Source: Candidatus Nomurabacteria bacterium
GTDB lineage: Bacteria > Patescibacteriota > Minisyncoccia > Phycocordibacterales > UBA9973
Direction: 5' to 3'
Assembly: GCA_027347985.1 (NCBI GenBank)
Contig: DAIEQH010000003.1
Coordinates: 1 to 33,593 of the forward strand
DNA length: 33,593 bases
The notes beneath the pieces were generated by a model, which searched no databases, was not told where the DNA came from, and was given only the letters and a program-made list of their open reading frames with translations. Shown one piece after another: positions 31,763 through 33,593 of this stretch (positions within the stretch are counted from its first letter, which is position 1; each line of letters starts with the position of its first letter). The translations under genes and the position numbers were made by a program.

Positions 31763-32968
31763 ATGTTATTCAAATATAAAGCAGTAGACGACAAAGGAAT
31801 ACAAAAATTAGGGGAGATTGATGCTCAAAATCGTGATATTGCTATAACCGGACTTCAACATAGAGGGCTCATTGTTATTTCTATTGAAGAAGAAGGCAAA
31901 AAATCTTTTTTGAAATTTGCATTTTTTGAAAAAGTACCGATGAAAAGTGTTGTTATTCTTTCTCGTCAGATTTCAACTTTATTCGGAGCACAGGTTTCTG
32001 CTTTAAAAGCTTTTACGATGTTGGCTGCTAGTACAGAAAATAAACCATTAGCAAAAAAACTTACAGAGATAGGGGATGACTTACAAGCAGGTATTTCTAT
32101 TTCTGGTGCCTTAGCAAAACACCCAGATGTTTTTTCTGATTTTTATGTGAACATGGTGAAAGTAGGAGAAGAAACTGGAAAATTAAATGAAACTTTTGAT
32201 CATTTGGCAAATTATTTAAATCGTCAATATGAACTTACTTCAAAAACGAGAAATGCTCTAATCTATCCTATATTCGTTGTCTGTACATTTTTTGTAGTGA
32301 TGGGGCTTATGTTTGTCGTAGTTATTCCAAAACTCTCTGCTATCATTCTTGATTCTGGACAAGATCCTCCGATTTATACAAAAATTGTTATTGCGCTTTC
32401 AAACTTCTTTGTAAGTTATGGTTTTCTAGTTCTTATTTTTTTAGTACTTGCAGGTGTGTGGCTCTGGAGACTTTCTAAAACAGAAAAAGGTAAAATTTAT
32501 ATTGATAAAATGCGTCTTTCTATCCCAGCAGTAGGAAATCTTTACAGGAGGCTTTATCTTTCTAGAATTGCAGACAACATGGACACTATGCTTACTTCTG
32601 GTATCCCTATAGTTAGAGCTATTGATATTACCTCAGATGTCGTTGGTAGTAGGGTTTATAAAGAAATTTTAAAAGAAGTGGCAGATGGAGTGAAGTCTGG
32701 TCTTGCTTTTTCTGTTGCTTTTGAAAAACATGCAGAAGAGGTCCCAGGGATTATGATTCAAATGATAAAAGTGGGGGAGGAAACGGGTTCTTTAGGACAG
32801 ATTTTGAAAACTTTGTCAGATTTTTATAAAAAAGAAGTTGATGATGCTATTGATACTTTGGTTGGTTTGATCGAACCAGTCATGATTGTCGTTTTAGGCT
32901 TGGGAGTAGGTATACTCTTGGTCTCTGTTTTGATGCCGATTTATAATCTTGCTGGGGGGATACAGTAA
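31763..32968 (+). CDS. pilC: Type IV pilus inner-membrane platform protein PilC
   Basis: This polytopic GspF/PilC platform is rotated by PilB/PilT. The 401-aa protein has the family N-terminus (LFKYKAVDDKGIQKLGEIDAQ), two T2SSF domains (VILSRQISTLFGAQVSALKAF; YLSRIADNMDTMLTSGIPIVRAI, each followed by V.VGEETG), and membrane segments YPIFVVCTFFVVMGLMFVVVIP, FFVSYGFLVLIFLVLAGVWLW and PVMIVVLGLGVGILLVSVLMPIY. Start codon follows repeat copy D directly. Confidence 0.96.
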   Translation: MLFKYKAVDDKGIQKLGEIDAQNRDIAITGLQHRGLIVISIEEEGKKSFLKFAFFEKVPMKSVVILSRQISTLFGAQVSALKAFTMLAASTENKPLAKKLTEIGDDLQAGISISGALAKHPDVFSDFYVNMVKVGEETGKLNETFDHLANYLNRQYELTSKTRNALIYPIFVVCTFFVVMGLMFVVVIPKLSAIILDSGQDPPIYTKIVIALSNFFVSYGFLVLIFLVLAGVWLWRLSKTEKGKIYIDKMRLSIPAVGNLYRRLYLSRIADNMDTMLTSGIPIVRAIDITSDVVGSRVYKEILKEVADGVKSGLAFSVAFEKHAEEVPGIMIQMIKVGEETGSLGQILKTLSDFYKKEVDDAIDTLVGLIEPVMIVVLGLGVGILLVSVLMPIYNLAGGIQ

Positions 32969-33003
32969 AAAAGACTGTGGATAACTATCTTGCACTTATG
33001 TTA

Positions 33004-33009
33004 TATAAT
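33004..33009 (+). promoter_or_regulatory. Probable -10 box of the pilin gene
   Basis: TATAAT in ATGTTATATAATT, 48 nt before the pilin ATG, in the gap after pilC. The longer leader than elsewhere in the window would suit separate, strong expression of the major subunit. No clear -35. Confidence 0.45.
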
Positions 33010-33057
33010 TAAATTATTAGAGTGAGTCGAAATTTATTATTAAATAAGATTATAACT

Positions 33058-33540
33058 ATGAAAAGAATTAATTATAAAAAAGGTTTTACATTGATTGAAC
33101 TTTTGGTTGTTGTTGCTATCATCGGTATCTTAGCTTCAGTTGTTTTAGCATCTTTAAATAGCGCTAGAACAAAAGGTTCTGATGCTGCTATAAAGGCTGC
33201 TATGAGTAATGCTCGTGCACAAGCTGAGCTTTCTTATGATACAGCTCAATCATACACAGGCACTTGTGCTGCTATCAGGCCTATGGTTTTGAATGCTTTG
33301 CAAAAACTAAATTCGGCCGCAACAGCTGCTAACATAAACGAAGTTCTTACCACAGCTTATGCGTATAGTAATGTGGGAACATCACCTGCTGCAACTTGCC
33401 ATGAGACTTCAACTGCTTGGGCAGCAATAGTTTCGTTGAAAGCTCCAGTAAATGCTGGTGCTGGTGGTTGGTGTGTTGATAGTACTGGTGCTTCAAAAGA
33501 ATCAACAGCTCTTGCTGGAAGTGCAACTTCTTGTCCATAA
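33058..33540 (+). CDS. pilA: Type IV major pilin-like protein
   Basis: This is a pilus subunit precursor of 160 aa. Leader MKRINYKKG is followed by the cleavage and methylation site G|FTLIE with the conserved Glu5, and the hydrophobic N-terminal helix [20 protein letters not shown]. The C-terminal domain is small, Ala/Ser/Thr-rich, with four cysteines (70, 114, 139, 159) that could form two disulfides. The track's GTG start (33022) would add 12 residues upstream of a complete class III leader, so the ATG at 33058 is preferred. Last gene of the locus in the window; the prepilin peptidase is not present. Confidence 0.93.
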   Translation: MKRINYKKGFTLIELLVVVAIIGILASVVLASLNSARTKGSDAAIKAAMSNARAQAELSYDTAQSYTGTCAAIRPMVLNALQKLNSAATAANINEVLTTAYAYSNVGTSPAATCHETSTAWAAIVSLKAPVNAGAGGWCVDSTGASKESTALAGSATSCP

Positions 33541-33593
33541 TTTATTGGAAATTTCTTAAAAACAAAGGCCATTCTGACTTAAAGTTAGGGTGG

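Noticed and set aside
33022-33057. GTG-initiated N-terminal extension of the pilin
   Set aside because: The ATG at 33058 gives a complete type III leader with charged residues before GFTLIE; the extension has no support.
1-33593. CRISPR array or rRNA/tRNA genes
   Set aside because: No regularly spaced repeats and no conserved rRNA or tRNA segments were seen; the only dispersed repeats are the four promoter-like elements and the short tandem repeat.
33541-33593. Possible terminator after the pilin gene (GGCCA...TGG)
   Set aside because: Only one arm plus three bases are inside the window, so the structure cannot be confirmed.

Overview
The window is AT-rich and reads as a stretch of a Candidate Phyla Radiation (Patescibacteria, probably Parcubacteria-like) chromosome. 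This is inference from gene content and layout: a compact type IV pilus locus pilM-N-O-(P-like)-B-regulator-T-C-pilin, an archaeal-type bifunctional phosphoglucose/phosphomannose isomerase, DedA, ComF and a membrane-anchored DsbA-like protein, together with lysine/isoleucine-rich proteins, few Shine-Dalgarno sites and -10 boxes lying very close to start codons. UGA/UAG recoding is not apparent.

Layout. (1) 16-2550, minus strand: an arsenic operon arsR-arsD-arsA with a good promoter overlapped by a dyad operator. (2) About 2560-15400: an accessory island. It opens with a large serine recombinase, followed by a highly structured intergenic RNA-like element and a small PD-(D/E)XK nuclease-like gene. 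Next is a minus-strand phage packaging module (ParB-domain DNA methyltransferase, terminase small subunit, terminase large subunit) with no portal, capsid or tail genes. After a 410-bp divergent intergenic region with a long imperfect palindrome comes a four-gene plus-strand cluster: a 1156-aa helical protein, a 590-aa protein with a degenerate PD-(D/E)XK-like C-terminal domain, a small protein with an RNxxxH HEPN-type motif, and a NucS-like nuclease. I read this cluster as a candidate undescribed defence module. (3) 15408-25477: housekeeping backbone with PGI/PMI, DedA, DsbA-like protein, a conserved hypothetical plus HAD pair, a proline operon proB-proC-proA followed by a cyanophycin-synthetase-like ATP-grasp protein, a frameshifted YdjM-like membrane gene, an orphan hypothetical and comF. 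(4) 25478-33540: the type IV pilus locus ending in a major pilin gene.

The most striking non-coding signal is a repeat family of about 65-76 bp found four times (before dedA, proC, pilB and pilC). Each copy starts just after the upstream gene, begins ACTTGTCCCGT, has arms that can pair with each other, carries a TATAAT box in three of four copies, and ends so that the downstream start codon directly follows the 3' arm. One copy has changed both arms in a compensating way. I propose that these are mobile or conserved promoter/insulator cassettes.

The ars genes and the island look acquired. The DsbA-like protein may oxidise the four-cysteine pilin. The single-domain response regulator sits between the extension motor PilB and the retraction motor PilT, where it could control pilus dynamics.
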